Origin: Thermohalobaculum sp050043005
GTDB taxonomy: Bacteria > Pseudomonadota > Alphaproteobacteria > Rhodobacterales > Rhodobacteraceae
DNA: 36,140 nucleotides
NCBI GenBank assembly: GCA_050043005.1
Contig: JBHJIZ010000134.1
Coordinates: forward strand, 1 to 36,140
Reading direction: 5' to 3'
Positions within the stretch are counted from its first letter, which is position 1. Every line of letters begins with the position of its first letter. Positions 7,503 through 14,070 of the stretch are shown piece after piece. The position numbers were made by a program, and so were the translations under genes. The notes beneath the pieces were generated by a model. The model worked only from the letters and a program-made list of their open reading frames with translations. It made no database searches and was not told where the DNA came from.

Positions 7503-8528
7503 TCAGCTCTTGACCCAGGGCGTTGCCGGGGCATCGCCCTCAAAGCAGCTCAGCGCTGCCCAGTCATCGACGAACAGCGCCCGCAGATGTCCGTCCTGGA
7601 AGCAACGCGTCCCGACCGACATCGTGCCGTTCGCCGTGGTGCATTCCAGACCGACCGAGGTTTTGGCCGAGACGGGGAGGGTAAGGTTGCCGCCAGCGCC
7701 GATCTCCTTGCGCTCTTCGCCAATAACGGCATGGAGCGTACCATCCGTGCAACCAATCCCCACATCGCCGTCATCGCCGGGCGCCAGTTCCGGCCGTGCA
7801 ACCTCGACCTCTTCCTCCACGTCCGGCAAGACGCGCTCAACATGGCGCAGATTGACCAAATAGACCGTATCCTCGAAGTAGAGCTTCTGTGCCATGTCCT
7901 TGATCATGCCCGTGGGCGCGACCGAGAACGTTCGTTCCTCGACCAGATCCGAACGCCCGGCCGGGTCACGCTCGGGGTCATAGTTCACCCGGTCGGTCCA
8001 GATACCCCGCTTGAAAGACGCGGTCCGGACGTAATGGCGTGGTTCCGCTCCGCCACCGGTAACGGTATAGGCACAGGTGCCGATGATGCGGGTACAGTCG
8101 TGCGGCGTGTACTCGGCGGTTGGATAGTGCCGCTCTAGGATCGATCGCATGCCCTCGTCAGCATTGGTCTGGGTGTAGTACGAAACGCCGTTCTCGGTGA
8201 TGTCGACATCGAAGTAGTTGGCGTTCTCGAGGTTGCGCTTCACCTGCGCGCGCCGCTCGGGCTCGTAGACCAGCTCGACCGTTTCGCGGAAGTCGTTGTA
8301 GTAGCCGGTGCGGAGAGCGGTGCTGGTTATGTTCGACATCGATGGTTCTTCATCGATCTCGCCGACCGTCCTCACCCAGCGGTTCACTTCGCCGGACACC
8401 ATGGTTTCGCTGGGCGCTGTTTCCGTGTGCCCCGGGCGCACGCCGTTCTGGGCGTTCATGTTGCAACCTGCAGTCAGAAGGGCGGTGCCCAACAACAGGC
8501 AGGCGGGGGAAAAGATATTCGGTTGCAT
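7503..8528 (-). CDS. Predicted outer-membrane or periplasmic lipoprotein, unknown function
   Basis: Not a family I recognise. The N-terminus is a lipoprotein signal: a hydrophobic stretch (ACLLLGTALL) ends in the lipobox LTAGC, with the acylated Cys about residue 22 counting from the ATG at 8528. I prefer this start to an ATG 12 nt upstream because AGGA lies 5 nt before it. The mature part of about 320 residues is polar, with paired Cys (HDCTRIIGTCAY; GLECTT...TRCF; SCFEG) that could form disulfides in the periplasm. A mid segment resembles a beta-rich domain (GTCAYTVTGGG). The gene follows the acidic protein at 8622-9056 by 93 nt on the same strand, so both probably come from the promoter element at 9123-9158. 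Confidence 0.72.
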   Translation of the reverse strand: MQPNIFSPACLLLGTALLTAGCNMNAQNGVRPGHTETAPSETMVSGEVNRWVRTVGEIDEEPSMSNITSTALRTGYYNDFRETVELVYEPERRAQVKRNLENANYFDVDITENGVSYYTQTNADEGMRSILERHYPTAEYTPHDCTRIIGTCAYTVTGGGAEPRHYVRTASFKRGIWTDRVNYDPERDPAGRSDLVEERTFSVAPTGMIKDMAQKLYFEDTVYLVNLRHVERVLPDVEEEVEVARPELAPGDDGDVGIGCTDGTLHAVIGEERKEIGAGGNLTLPVSAKTSVGLECTTANGTMSVGTRCFQDGHLRALFVDDWAALSCFEGDAPATPWVKS

Positions 8529-8621
8529 GAGAGTCCTCATTTCTTAAGAGACCACCCGGCATGGCGGCGAGCCCGCCAAGCAGCCTCGATCAACGGGTGT
8601 CCTGGTTTCGAAGTTCGTCGC

Positions 8622-9056
8622 TCAGCCGATGGACCAGGCGAGCAGATCCAGCTCTGGATCGTGCTCCGGTACCTGATCGCGTGCGATATCCGTGGAACCG
8701 CCGCCCAGAACAAAATCGTCGTCACCGGTGCCGTGAAGCGGCTCTTGATCCCCATCCAGTGCGGGCAGGAGCAGTTCCGTCAGAATGCCCATGGCTTCGC
8801 CATCATCTTCCGAGTTGGCGAGTTCTGCGTCCGTCCCTCCGAGAAACACGTCTTTGTCGAACACGAACTGGTCCGGTGCGGCGACATCCTGATCTTCGGG
8901 CGCGTCCTCCAGTGCATGATCCTTGGCGACCCGGCGGATGATGTCGCGGTCGAGCCCGCCATTGATCTCTGCGGGATCGCTCGTGAAGATAAGCAATGCG
9001 TCCGAGGATGTCTCAGTTTCGGTGTTGAAGGCGAGCTCTGCAATAAACGGTTCCAT
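8622..9056 (-). CDS. Acidic 144-residue protein with one RTX-like motif, unknown function
   Basis: Not recognised. It is very acidic (many Asp and Glu), without signal peptide, membrane helix or Cys. Near residue 113-121 it has GTGDDDFVLGGG, which resembles a single Ca2+-binding RTX nonapeptide turn. The tail ends in hydrophobic residues (LDLLAWSIG), as type I secretion substrates often do. I prefer the ATG at 9056 because GGAG stands 6 nt before it; an in-frame ATG at 9092 (156 residues) has no ribosome site. With that start, the distance to the upstream promoter element (66 nt) agrees with the peptide genes (62 and 71 nt). It could be secreted by an ABC exporter not in this window. Confidence 0.6.
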   Translation of the reverse strand: MEPFIAELAFNTETETSSDALLIFTSDPAEINGGLDRDIIRRVAKDHALEDAPEDQDVAAPDQFVFDKDVFLGGTDAELANSEDDGEAMGILTELLLPALDGDQEPLHGTGDDDFVLGGGSTDIARDQVPEHDPELDLLAWSIG

Positions 9057-9122
9057 AATGGTCTCCATAATTTGGTTAACGACGCGGCTCATCCGCTGTC
9101 GAAGCCAAATCTAGAGGGGCGA

Positions 9123-9158
9123 TGTACCGGCGCGATTTCGCGTTCCGTGTCAATTGCA
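9123..9158 (-). promoter_or_regulatory. Shared promoter element, copy 1 (leftward)
   Basis: Read on the minus strand from 9158: TGCAATTGACAC, then C-G-C-G-A at element positions 17-21, then GGTACA at 31-36. It includes a consensus -35 TTGACA, but the distance to GGTACA is 19 nt, longer than a usual sigma-70 spacer. Three other copies share the same internal distances. It points to the acidic protein and lipoprotein genes. Confidence 0.6.
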
Positions 9159-9320
9159 CGGGGTTTGTATCAGGCTTGTAGCGTTGCGCGGAATCGATCG
9201 TGCGCTGGAAATCAGTGCGCGACAGAAGGTTAATGCTCAACTCTGGGTAGATCTAACGTCACGCGCGCGTGACGCAGAGGGCTTGATTCGGCGGCCTTGG
9301 CCCGCTGCCTGTCGCCGCGA

Positions 9321-9356
9321 TACAATTGAGACAGTTTCCGAAGTTCCGCTGATACG
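9321..9356 (+). promoter_or_regulatory. Shared promoter element, copy 2
   Basis: TACAATTGAGAC, then CGA at element positions 19-21, then GATACG at 31-36. The left part is also an imperfect tandem 9-mer (GATACAATT then GAGACAGTT, 9319-9336). It ends 62 nt before the start of peptide 1. Confidence 0.65.
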
Positions 9357-9418
9357 TGCCAGCGCGATCCTGTTTGCAGTCACCGCACACCGCGGCTGAT
9401 CCGCAAAAGGAGATCGAA

Positions 9419-9592
9419 ATGACTTCGAAGATCAATTCCCCGCAACTGCTGAGCGATGATGCCCTGGCCGAGATTTCGGGCGGTCCGACCTACAAAACCC
9501 CCGGTGTCTACATCGAAGGTGTGACGACACTGCCGTCCGCCGCCGCAGCGAATCCGATGGATCTGAAACGCGGCATCGATCCGAGAGACTGA
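9419..9592 (+). CDS. Double-glycine-leader peptide 1, tail-sheath-like mature part
   Basis: A 57-residue peptide with an AAAGGAG ribosome site just upstream. The N-terminal 22 residues form a double-glycine leader (LSDDALAEISGG) of the kind cut by C39 peptidase-ABC exporters or found on ribosomal peptide precursors. The predicted product has 35 residues. Its first part, YKTPGVYIEGVTTLPSA, closely resembles the N-terminal arm of contractile phage-tail sheath proteins (pattern YKTPGVYxEE-x-S/T-LPPS). It has no Cys. The gene is followed after 38 nt by the L,D-transpeptidase-like gene, probably in the same transcript. The peptide nature is well supported by three similar neighbours; its function is unknown. 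Confidence 0.72.
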   Translation: MTSKINSPQLLSDDALAEISGGPTYKTPGVYIEGVTTLPSAAAANPMDLKRGIDPRD

Positions 9593-9630
9593 CCGGCGCC
9601 CCGTCGCCCCTGAGAACAGGAGATTTCACC

Positions 9631-10239
9631 ATGCCATTCGACAATGCCATCGGAAACGTCATGGGACCCGTGTCCTACTATGGCAGCTTTGCCTGGGTGT
9701 ACGGAATCAAGGACGATCTGTGGAACGCAGCGACCGATTCCTATGTCCGCAACTTCAACGAACTGAAGAAGCCGCATCTGATCACGCTGATCGACTACAG
9801 CATTCCGTCGAACAAGCCGCGGCTCTGGACGCTGAATTTCAACAGTCCGATCCCGCAGCTGATGTTCCACACCATCGTCGCACACGGCAAAGGTTCCGGT
9901 CGTGGCAAGACCGTGGATCGCGTGAGCAAGAAACGCGGCTCGAACGAGTCGACAGTTGGCGGCTTCGTGACCAAGCACATATACCAGAGCAAGCTCGGTC
10001 AGAAGGACAAGACCAAGAAGCGCCCGGCCATGGTGATCGAGGGTCTCGATCCGTCAAACGACAACGCCCGCAACCGCGGTATCCGCGTCCACGGCGCCCA
10101 CTATGTCACCAAAACCCGGGCCGGGACGAGCCATGGTTGCATCTGCTGCCGGCAAGAGGTGCATGAGGCGCTGATCAACGTGATCCACGGCGGCAGCTTC
10201 ATCTTCTCTTACTACGACCAGAAGTCGCTCAATCCATGA
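9631..10239 (+). CDS. YkuD_2-type L,D-transpeptidase-like protein lacking a signal peptide
   Basis: A 202-residue protein whose residues about 45-195 match the murein L,D-transpeptidase catalytic domain group (YkuD_2): ITLIDYSIPS, RLWTLN, FHTIVAHGKGSG, STVGGFVT, EGLDPSNDNARNRGIRVHGAHYV, then SHGCICC and INVIHGGSFIFSYY. The catalytic Cys should be that of SHGC, paired with the His of VHGAHY. Family members usually read S-x-GCPA at this place; here CICC gives extra Cys. Unusually there is no signal peptide (N-terminus MPFDNAIGNVMGPVSYYGSF), though the domain normally works on peptidoglycan in the periplasm. It may be exported by a dedicated route, act as a toxin like Tlde1-type T6SS effectors, or work on the neighbouring peptides. 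Start ATG 9631 with AGGAG. Confidence 0.82.
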   Translation: MPFDNAIGNVMGPVSYYGSFAWVYGIKDDLWNAATDSYVRNFNELKKPHLITLIDYSIPSNKPRLWTLNFNSPIPQLMFHTIVAHGKGSGRGKTVDRVSKKRGSNESTVGGFVTKHIYQSKLGQKDKTKKRPAMVIEGLDPSNDNARNRGIRVHGAHYVTKTRAGTSHGCICCRQEVHEALINVIHGGSFIFSYYDQKSLNP

Positions 10240-10259
10240 CCGTAAGGATTGGCGGCTGT

Positions 10260-10295
10260 TACAATTGAAACAAGGCGCGACGTCATGGGGATACT
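10260..10295 (+). promoter_or_regulatory. Shared promoter element, copy 3
   Basis: TACAATTGAAAC, then CGCGA at element positions 17-21, then GATACT at 31-36. It ends 71 nt before the start of peptide 2 and lies 20 nt after the L,D-transpeptidase-like gene, so peptides 2 to 4 have their own promoter. Confidence 0.65.
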
Positions 10296-10366
10296 CTCCG
10301 CCGCCATACTCCTCTCATCGACAACGGCAAGCGTTGTTTGCCCGATACCACTGAAAGGAAATTGAT

Positions 10367-10660
10367 ATGACAAAGACTACTTTTAAAACCCCGACCGAGA
10401 TGTCGGATGCGGCTTTGGACGATGTCAGCGGCGGCCCGCACTTCAGGACTTGGGGAGGCGAGATCTACACTGACCTTGGTACCGCGGACCTCGATTTGGA
10501 CACGAACATCGTGGCGGAAGGCGATGCCACCGCGAAGGCCCGGGCGTCGAGCGCCGACACAACAATCCGCAAGTGGAGCAAGGCCTGCCGGCCCAGCATT
10601 CTGAGCATCAGCGCACAACCTTGCACAGCCTCAGCTTTACCCAGATTTGGAGAACAGTAA
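10367..10660 (+). CDS. Double-glycine-leader peptide 2
   Basis: A 97-residue peptide with a GAAAGGAA ribosome site. The leader (residues 1-23) reads TPTEMSDAALDDVSGG, near-identical in pattern to its neighbours. The product of about 74 residues begins PHFRTWGGEIY and contains an acidic stretch (DLGTADLDLDTN), then TTIRK and a Cys-containing tail. The tail from about residue 58 (Ser/Ala/Cys-rich) looks less like selected coding sequence, so a frameshift or recent extension is possible. The stop overlaps the next start by one base (TAATG), so peptides 2 and 3 are translationally coupled. Confidence 0.68.
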   Translation: MTKTTFKTPTEMSDAALDDVSGGPHFRTWGGEIYTDLGTADLDLDTNIVAEGDATAKARASSADTTIRKWSKACRPSILSISAQPCTASALPRFGEQ

Positions 10661-10848
10661 TGACCACCGAGACCGCAAAGCCGACCGAACTTGCCGAGGA
10701 TCAGCTCGACACGATCCAGGGCGGGGCCGAAGCCAAATCGCATCCTTTCGTCTATGACACCATTTCCACCAAGATCCAGGCAGAGAAGTTCAAGACGGTC
10801 TATTCGTACGACCGGGCCTCGACGATCCGGAAAACGGATCTGGACTGA
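10660..10848 (+). CDS. Double-glycine-leader peptide 3
   Basis: A 62-residue peptide. Its leader reads KPTELAEDQLDTIQGG (residues 7-22), with the same PTEL-x-x-x-x-L-D-x-I-x-GG spacing as peptides 2 and 4. The 40-residue product is polar and rich in Lys, Thr and Tyr (FVYDTISTKIQAEKFK, STIRK) and has no Cys. The TTIRK/STIRK motif is shared with peptide 2. A GGAG ribosome site lies inside the end of peptide 2, and the stop/start overlap implies coupling. Confidence 0.7.
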   Translation: MTTETAKPTELAEDQLDTIQGGAEAKSHPFVYDTISTKIQAEKFKTVYSYDRASTIRKTDLD

Positions 10849-10874
10849 CTTCCGACGCACAAAGGACCCGCGGC

Positions 10875-11057
10875 ATGACCAAGACCCCGACCGAGCTTTC
10901 CTGTGATGACCTCGACCGCATTACGGCCGGCGGCGGACAGACCAGCGAAGCCAATGCGTCATTGCCGCGGGCAACCGGGGTGGTCTGTCCCGACGAGGGG
11001 ATCGACTTCATGGCGATCGCCCGATTGCTGGAGAAGCAAGAGAACGAGGGGGAGTGA
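10875..11057 (+). CDS. Double-glycine-leader peptide 4
   Basis: A 60-residue peptide with an AAAGGA ribosome site. The leader reads TPTELSCDDLDRITAGG (residues 4-20) and is followed by one more Gly. The product of about 39-40 residues has a single Cys (VVCPDEG) besides the Cys in the leader, and ends in a charged amphipathic helix-like segment (FMAIARLLEKQENEGE). It is the last of three consecutive peptide genes behind promoter element copy 3. Confidence 0.7.
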   Translation: MTKTPTELSCDDLDRITAGGGQTSEANASLPRATGVVCPDEGIDFMAIARLLEKQENEGE

Positions 11058-11143
11058 GTAGCCTCCGACGCATTCTCTTCGCCTTCCGGTGACCTCGGAT
11101 CCGTTCAGGCTTGTCATCTTCGCCAAGCCCGCACGGCGCTGCT

Positions 11144-11190
11144 GATACAATTGATACAATTCTTCCGTCTCGCGACATCTCCGGCGTACA
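11144..11190 (+). promoter_or_regulatory. Shared promoter element, copy 4, with tandem 9-mer
   Basis: GATACAATT occurs twice in perfect tandem (11144-11152 and 11153-11161). Counted from the second copy (11155), CGCGA falls at element positions 17-21 and CGTACA at 31-36, as in the other copies. The first copy lacks the right half. It ends 48 nt before the kinase start, which implies that the kinase belongs to the same regulon as the peptides and may be autoregulated. Confidence 0.65.
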
Positions 11191-11238
11191 TTCGCAGGGT
11201 AGCCCTCCCGTGGCTGTAGCTGTGAACGAGACGGATTG

Positions 11239-14070
11239 ATGACCAACCAATTGGCAGCGAAGGCAACCGAGGGTGCCCTGGCAGGGCAGGAGGCATTCGC
11301 CGCCGTCGCGGATGCGATCCACTCGCTCGATCTCGCACTCGTCCTGTGGGACGAGGATCTGCGCTTCGTCTTCGCCAATCAGCGCTGGTACGAAATCATG
11401 CGTTTTGGTGGCGACGTCGCGCCGCCGCAGCCAGGCGACAGCGTCTCGGACTATCACGACCAGCGTATCGAGAGCGGCTTCTACCAGATCCCGGCGGGAA
11501 GTACGAAAGAGGCCTATAAGGACACGCTGGTGTCCGGATTGAAGAGCTATGAAAAGAACGTCCTCTTCACGCTGCAAGACAGATCGATCTTGAGCGCGTC
11601 GGTTTTCGAGACCCGACTGGGCGGATACCTGATCTCGTATCAGAACGTCACCGAGGAGGTTCATGCGCGCGAGGAAGCCGAAGCGCTGCGGGCTAAGACC
11701 GAACGGGCCAACACGCGCCTACGCGATGCGCTGGAGTCCATCGGGGAAGGCTTCGCGCTGTTCGACAAGGACGACAAGCTGATCCTGGCCAACGATCTTT
11801 ACAAATCCGCCAATCCCGCCGCAGCGCACCTGATGACCTTTGGGCGTCCGCGTAAGGAGATCATCGAGGCGATGACCCATGGCGGCGACATCGTGGGCGT
11901 CGAGGACTGGATCGAAAGTTACGATCACGAAACCAGCATCGGCGACACGTCCTCGCCCCGGCGCTACGAAGTGCACCACGCCGATGGCCGGGTCTTCCTG
12001 GCCTCGCGCGGACGCACGGCCGAGGGTGGATGTACGATCGTCTGGCTGGACATCACCGACAGCAAGAAGACCGAGGCCCGCGCGCGTGCCCTCGTCAACG
12101 ATGCGATGGAGGCCTTGGACGAAGGCTTCGCGCTGTTCGACGGCCAGATGCGCTTCCTATTCTGCAACCAGATGTACGGCCAGATCGCATTGGGTGGCCC
12201 CGAGTTCATCCCGCCCGTCGGGACGGGGTTCGAAGCGCACATTGGCGATGTCTACGACCGCGGGGTCTACGCTCCGGCCAAAGACATGTCGCGGGAAGCC
12301 TATCTCGAGATGATCCGCCGGTTCGCGACGCGCTATCAAAAGGGTGCGGAGTTCGAGCGCACCAATGGCGGCGTGCTGGAGATGTCGGCGCATGAGACCG
12401 GACTGGGCGGATTTCTGATCACGGCCCGGGACATCACCGACAAGAAGCAGACCGAAGCGCGTGCCCGGGCGCTGGTCAACGACGCCACGGAGTCGCTGGA
12501 AGAAGGTTTCGCCCTGTTCGATGCCGATCTTCGGTTCTTATTCTGCAACGAGAAATACGCGGATCTCGTCTTTGGGGGGCGCGCGCATCTGCCTGCCAAG
12601 GGAACCTCGGCCGCCGACATGAGCCGCTCGCTGTTCGATCGCCGCCTTTATGTTTTGCCCGAGGAGATCACGCGCGAAGACTTCGCAGCCCAGACCGAAG
12701 AGATCGGGCGCAACTTCGTCAAGGACATCCTGTTCCACCGGCGCGACGGCGTCGTTCTGAAAGCGTCTTGCCACGAGACCGGCCTTGGCGGCGTTCTGAT
12801 CACCGCCATCGATGTCACCGAACAGATCGCGATCGAGGAGGAACGCCGCCAGGTCGATGCGCGCGCTCTGGCCCGTGTGACCGATACGGTGGAGGCCTTG
12901 GATCTGGCGCTGGTGCTGCTCGACCCCGATCTCAATTTCGTTTTCTGCAACCAGCGGCATCTCGAGATCTATCACCAGGAGGTGGCGGCCCCGGAGGTCG
13001 GCGAACCGATGCGGTCCATTATGCGCCGCCTGGTGATGCATGACTTCTACGATGACGAGACCGAGGCCGAGAAGCTGATCGATCATCGGGTCTCGATCAT
13101 CCGCAACCGGACCAAAGGGTATGAGGTTCGCACGCGGGACGGCCTGATCCTGATGGGGTCGGTGCATCGCACGCCGGATGACGGCTATTTGATCGCACTT
13201 GCCGATATCACCGAGCAGCGCCGGGCCGAGACGGAACTGGAACGCCAACGCGAGGCGGCGCATCAGAACGAAAAGCTCTCGGCCATGGGCGAGTTGCTGG
13301 CAGGTGTTGCGCACGAGTTGAACAACCCGCTGTCGATTGTCGTGGGTTACGCCATGATGATGCAGAACGCGGTGGCCGAACCGAAGCTGCGGCGTCAGGT
13401 CGACAACATCGCGACCGCGGCGGAGCGATGTTCCCGTATTGTCAAGGCGTTCCTCGCCATGGCGCGCCAACGCCTGATCGAACTTCGGCGGTGTTCGTTG
13501 AACGAGTTGCTGATGGCGGCTCTGGACATGGTCGGCCACCGCCTGCGGGGTGCCGGGGTTGAGGTGACGCTGGATCTGGACCCGGACCTGCCGGAGATCG
13601 AAGCCGACGAGGACCAGTTGATCCAGGTCTTCATCAACCTGATCGTCAACGCCGAGCAGGCGATGGAGGCACAGCCCGAACCCCGGAAGCTGCATCTGCG
13701 GTCGTATCTGGATGCGCAAGCCAGCGCCGCGGTCGTGCGGGTGGCGGACAACGGTCCTGGCATCGCGCCGGACGTCCAGTCGCGGATCTTCGAGCCCTTC
13801 TTCACGACCAAGGATGTCGGCACGGGAACGGGGATTGGCCTGGCTTTCTCCCACCGCATTGTCCAATCGCATGGCGGCAGGATGACCGTCCGGTCCGAGC
13901 CTGGAGAGGGTGCTCGATTCTATGTCCGGCTGGATCTGGCGGACCCGGTTCCGGCAGTACCGGATGCGGCTGTGGATGCTGTGCGGCAGGCGACTGGCCG
14001 GATCCTGGTGGTGGACGACGAGACCGGCGTTGCCGAGATGATTGGCGATATTCTGATTGATGCCGGGTAA
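11239..14070 (+). CDS. Multi-PAS histidine kinase, receiver domain truncated by an in-frame stop
   Basis: A soluble sensor kinase of 943 residues. Five PAS_7-like repeats of about 130 residues each show the signature LD-x-ALVLWDEDLRFVFAN or EGFALFD-x-D-x-x-x-x-x-N; their cores lie near residues 33, 172, 298, 424 and 557. The HisKA motif (GVAHELNNPLS) has His about residue 692. The ATPase has an N box (INLIVNAEQA), G1 (DNGPGIAP) and G2 (GTGTGIGLAF). From about 920 a receiver begins (GRILVVDDETG), but TAA at 14068 ends it after DAG, where receivers normally continue with Tyr. The next 99 codons complete the receiver in the same frame. There are no membrane segments, so the signal is cytoplasmic. 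I chose ATG 11239 over the preceding TTG. An OmpR-type regulator follows. Confidence 0.88.
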   Translation: MTNQLAAKATEGALAGQEAFAAVADAIHSLDLALVLWDEDLRFVFANQRWYEIMRFGGDVAPPQPGDSVSDYHDQRIESGFYQIPAGSTKEAYKDTLVSGLKSYEKNVLFTLQDRSILSASVFETRLGGYLISYQNVTEEVHAREEAEALRAKTERANTRLRDALESIGEGFALFDKDDKLILANDLYKSANPAAAHLMTFGRPRKEIIEAMTHGGDIVGVEDWIESYDHETSIGDTSSPRRYEVHHADGRVFLASRGRTAEGGCTIVWLDITDSKKTEARARALVNDAMEALDEGFALFDGQMRFLFCNQMYGQIALGGPEFIPPVGTGFEAHIGDVYDRGVYAPAKDMSREAYLEMIRRFATRYQKGAEFERTNGGVLEMSAHETGLGGFLITARDITDKKQTEARARALVNDATESLEEGFALFDADLRFLFCNEKYADLVFGGRAHLPAKGTSAADMSRSLFDRRLYVLPEEITREDFAAQTEEIGRNFVKDILFHRRDGVVLKASCHETGLGGVLITAIDVTEQIAIEEERRQVDARALARVTDTVEALDLALVLLDPDLNFVFCNQRHLEIYHQEVAAPEVGEPMRSIMRRLVMHDFYDDETEAEKLIDHRVSIIRNRTKGYEVRTRDGLILMGSVHRTPDDGYLIALADITEQRRAETELERQREAAHQNEKLSAMGELLAGVAHELNNPLSIVVGYAMMMQNAVAEPKLRRQVDNIATAAERCSRIVKAFLAMARQRLIELRRCSLNELLMAALDMVGHRLRGAGVEVTLDLDPDLPEIEADEDQLIQVFINLIVNAEQAMEAQPEPRKLHLRSYLDAQASAAVVRVADNGPGIAPDVQSRIFEPFFTTKDVGTGTGIGLAFSHRIVQSHGGRMTVRSEPGEGARFYVRLDLADPVPAVPDAAVDAVRQATGRILVVDDETGVAEMIGDILIDAG

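Larger units (their letters stand above)
9057..9418. other. Divergent control region between acidic protein and peptide 1
   Basis: This 362-nt interval holds no supported gene. It carries two copies of the shared promoter element, one facing left (9123-9158) and one facing right (9321-9356), so it is a divergent promoter region. An 81-codon open frame across 9154-9399 has no ribosome site and runs through the right-hand element; I treat it as chance. Confidence 0.65.

Noticed and set aside
7209..8138. 310-codon rightward frame
   Set aside because: It is the antisense shadow of the lipoprotein gene, with no ribosome site and an Arg-rich, Cys-scattered composition.
9154..9399. 81-codon rightward frame before peptide 1
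   Set aside because: It starts inside promoter element copy 1, runs through copy 2, has no ribosome site and no double-glycine leader.
9419..9592. Peptide 1 as a remnant of a prophage or extracellular contractile injection system
   Set aside because: No other tail, baseplate or integrase gene is present, and the similarity covers only about 17 residues behind a bacterial leader.
9123..11190. Shared element as a CRISPR-like or mobile repeat
   Set aside because: Only short blocks are conserved, spacing follows promoter positions, both orientations point to genes, and there is no terminal inverted repeat or array periodicity.
9123..11190. Shared element as a known sigma-54, sigma-32 or ECF promoter
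   Set aside because: No GG-N10-GC, CTTG/CCCCAT or GGAAC/CGT pattern fits; the conserved blocks and spacing differ.
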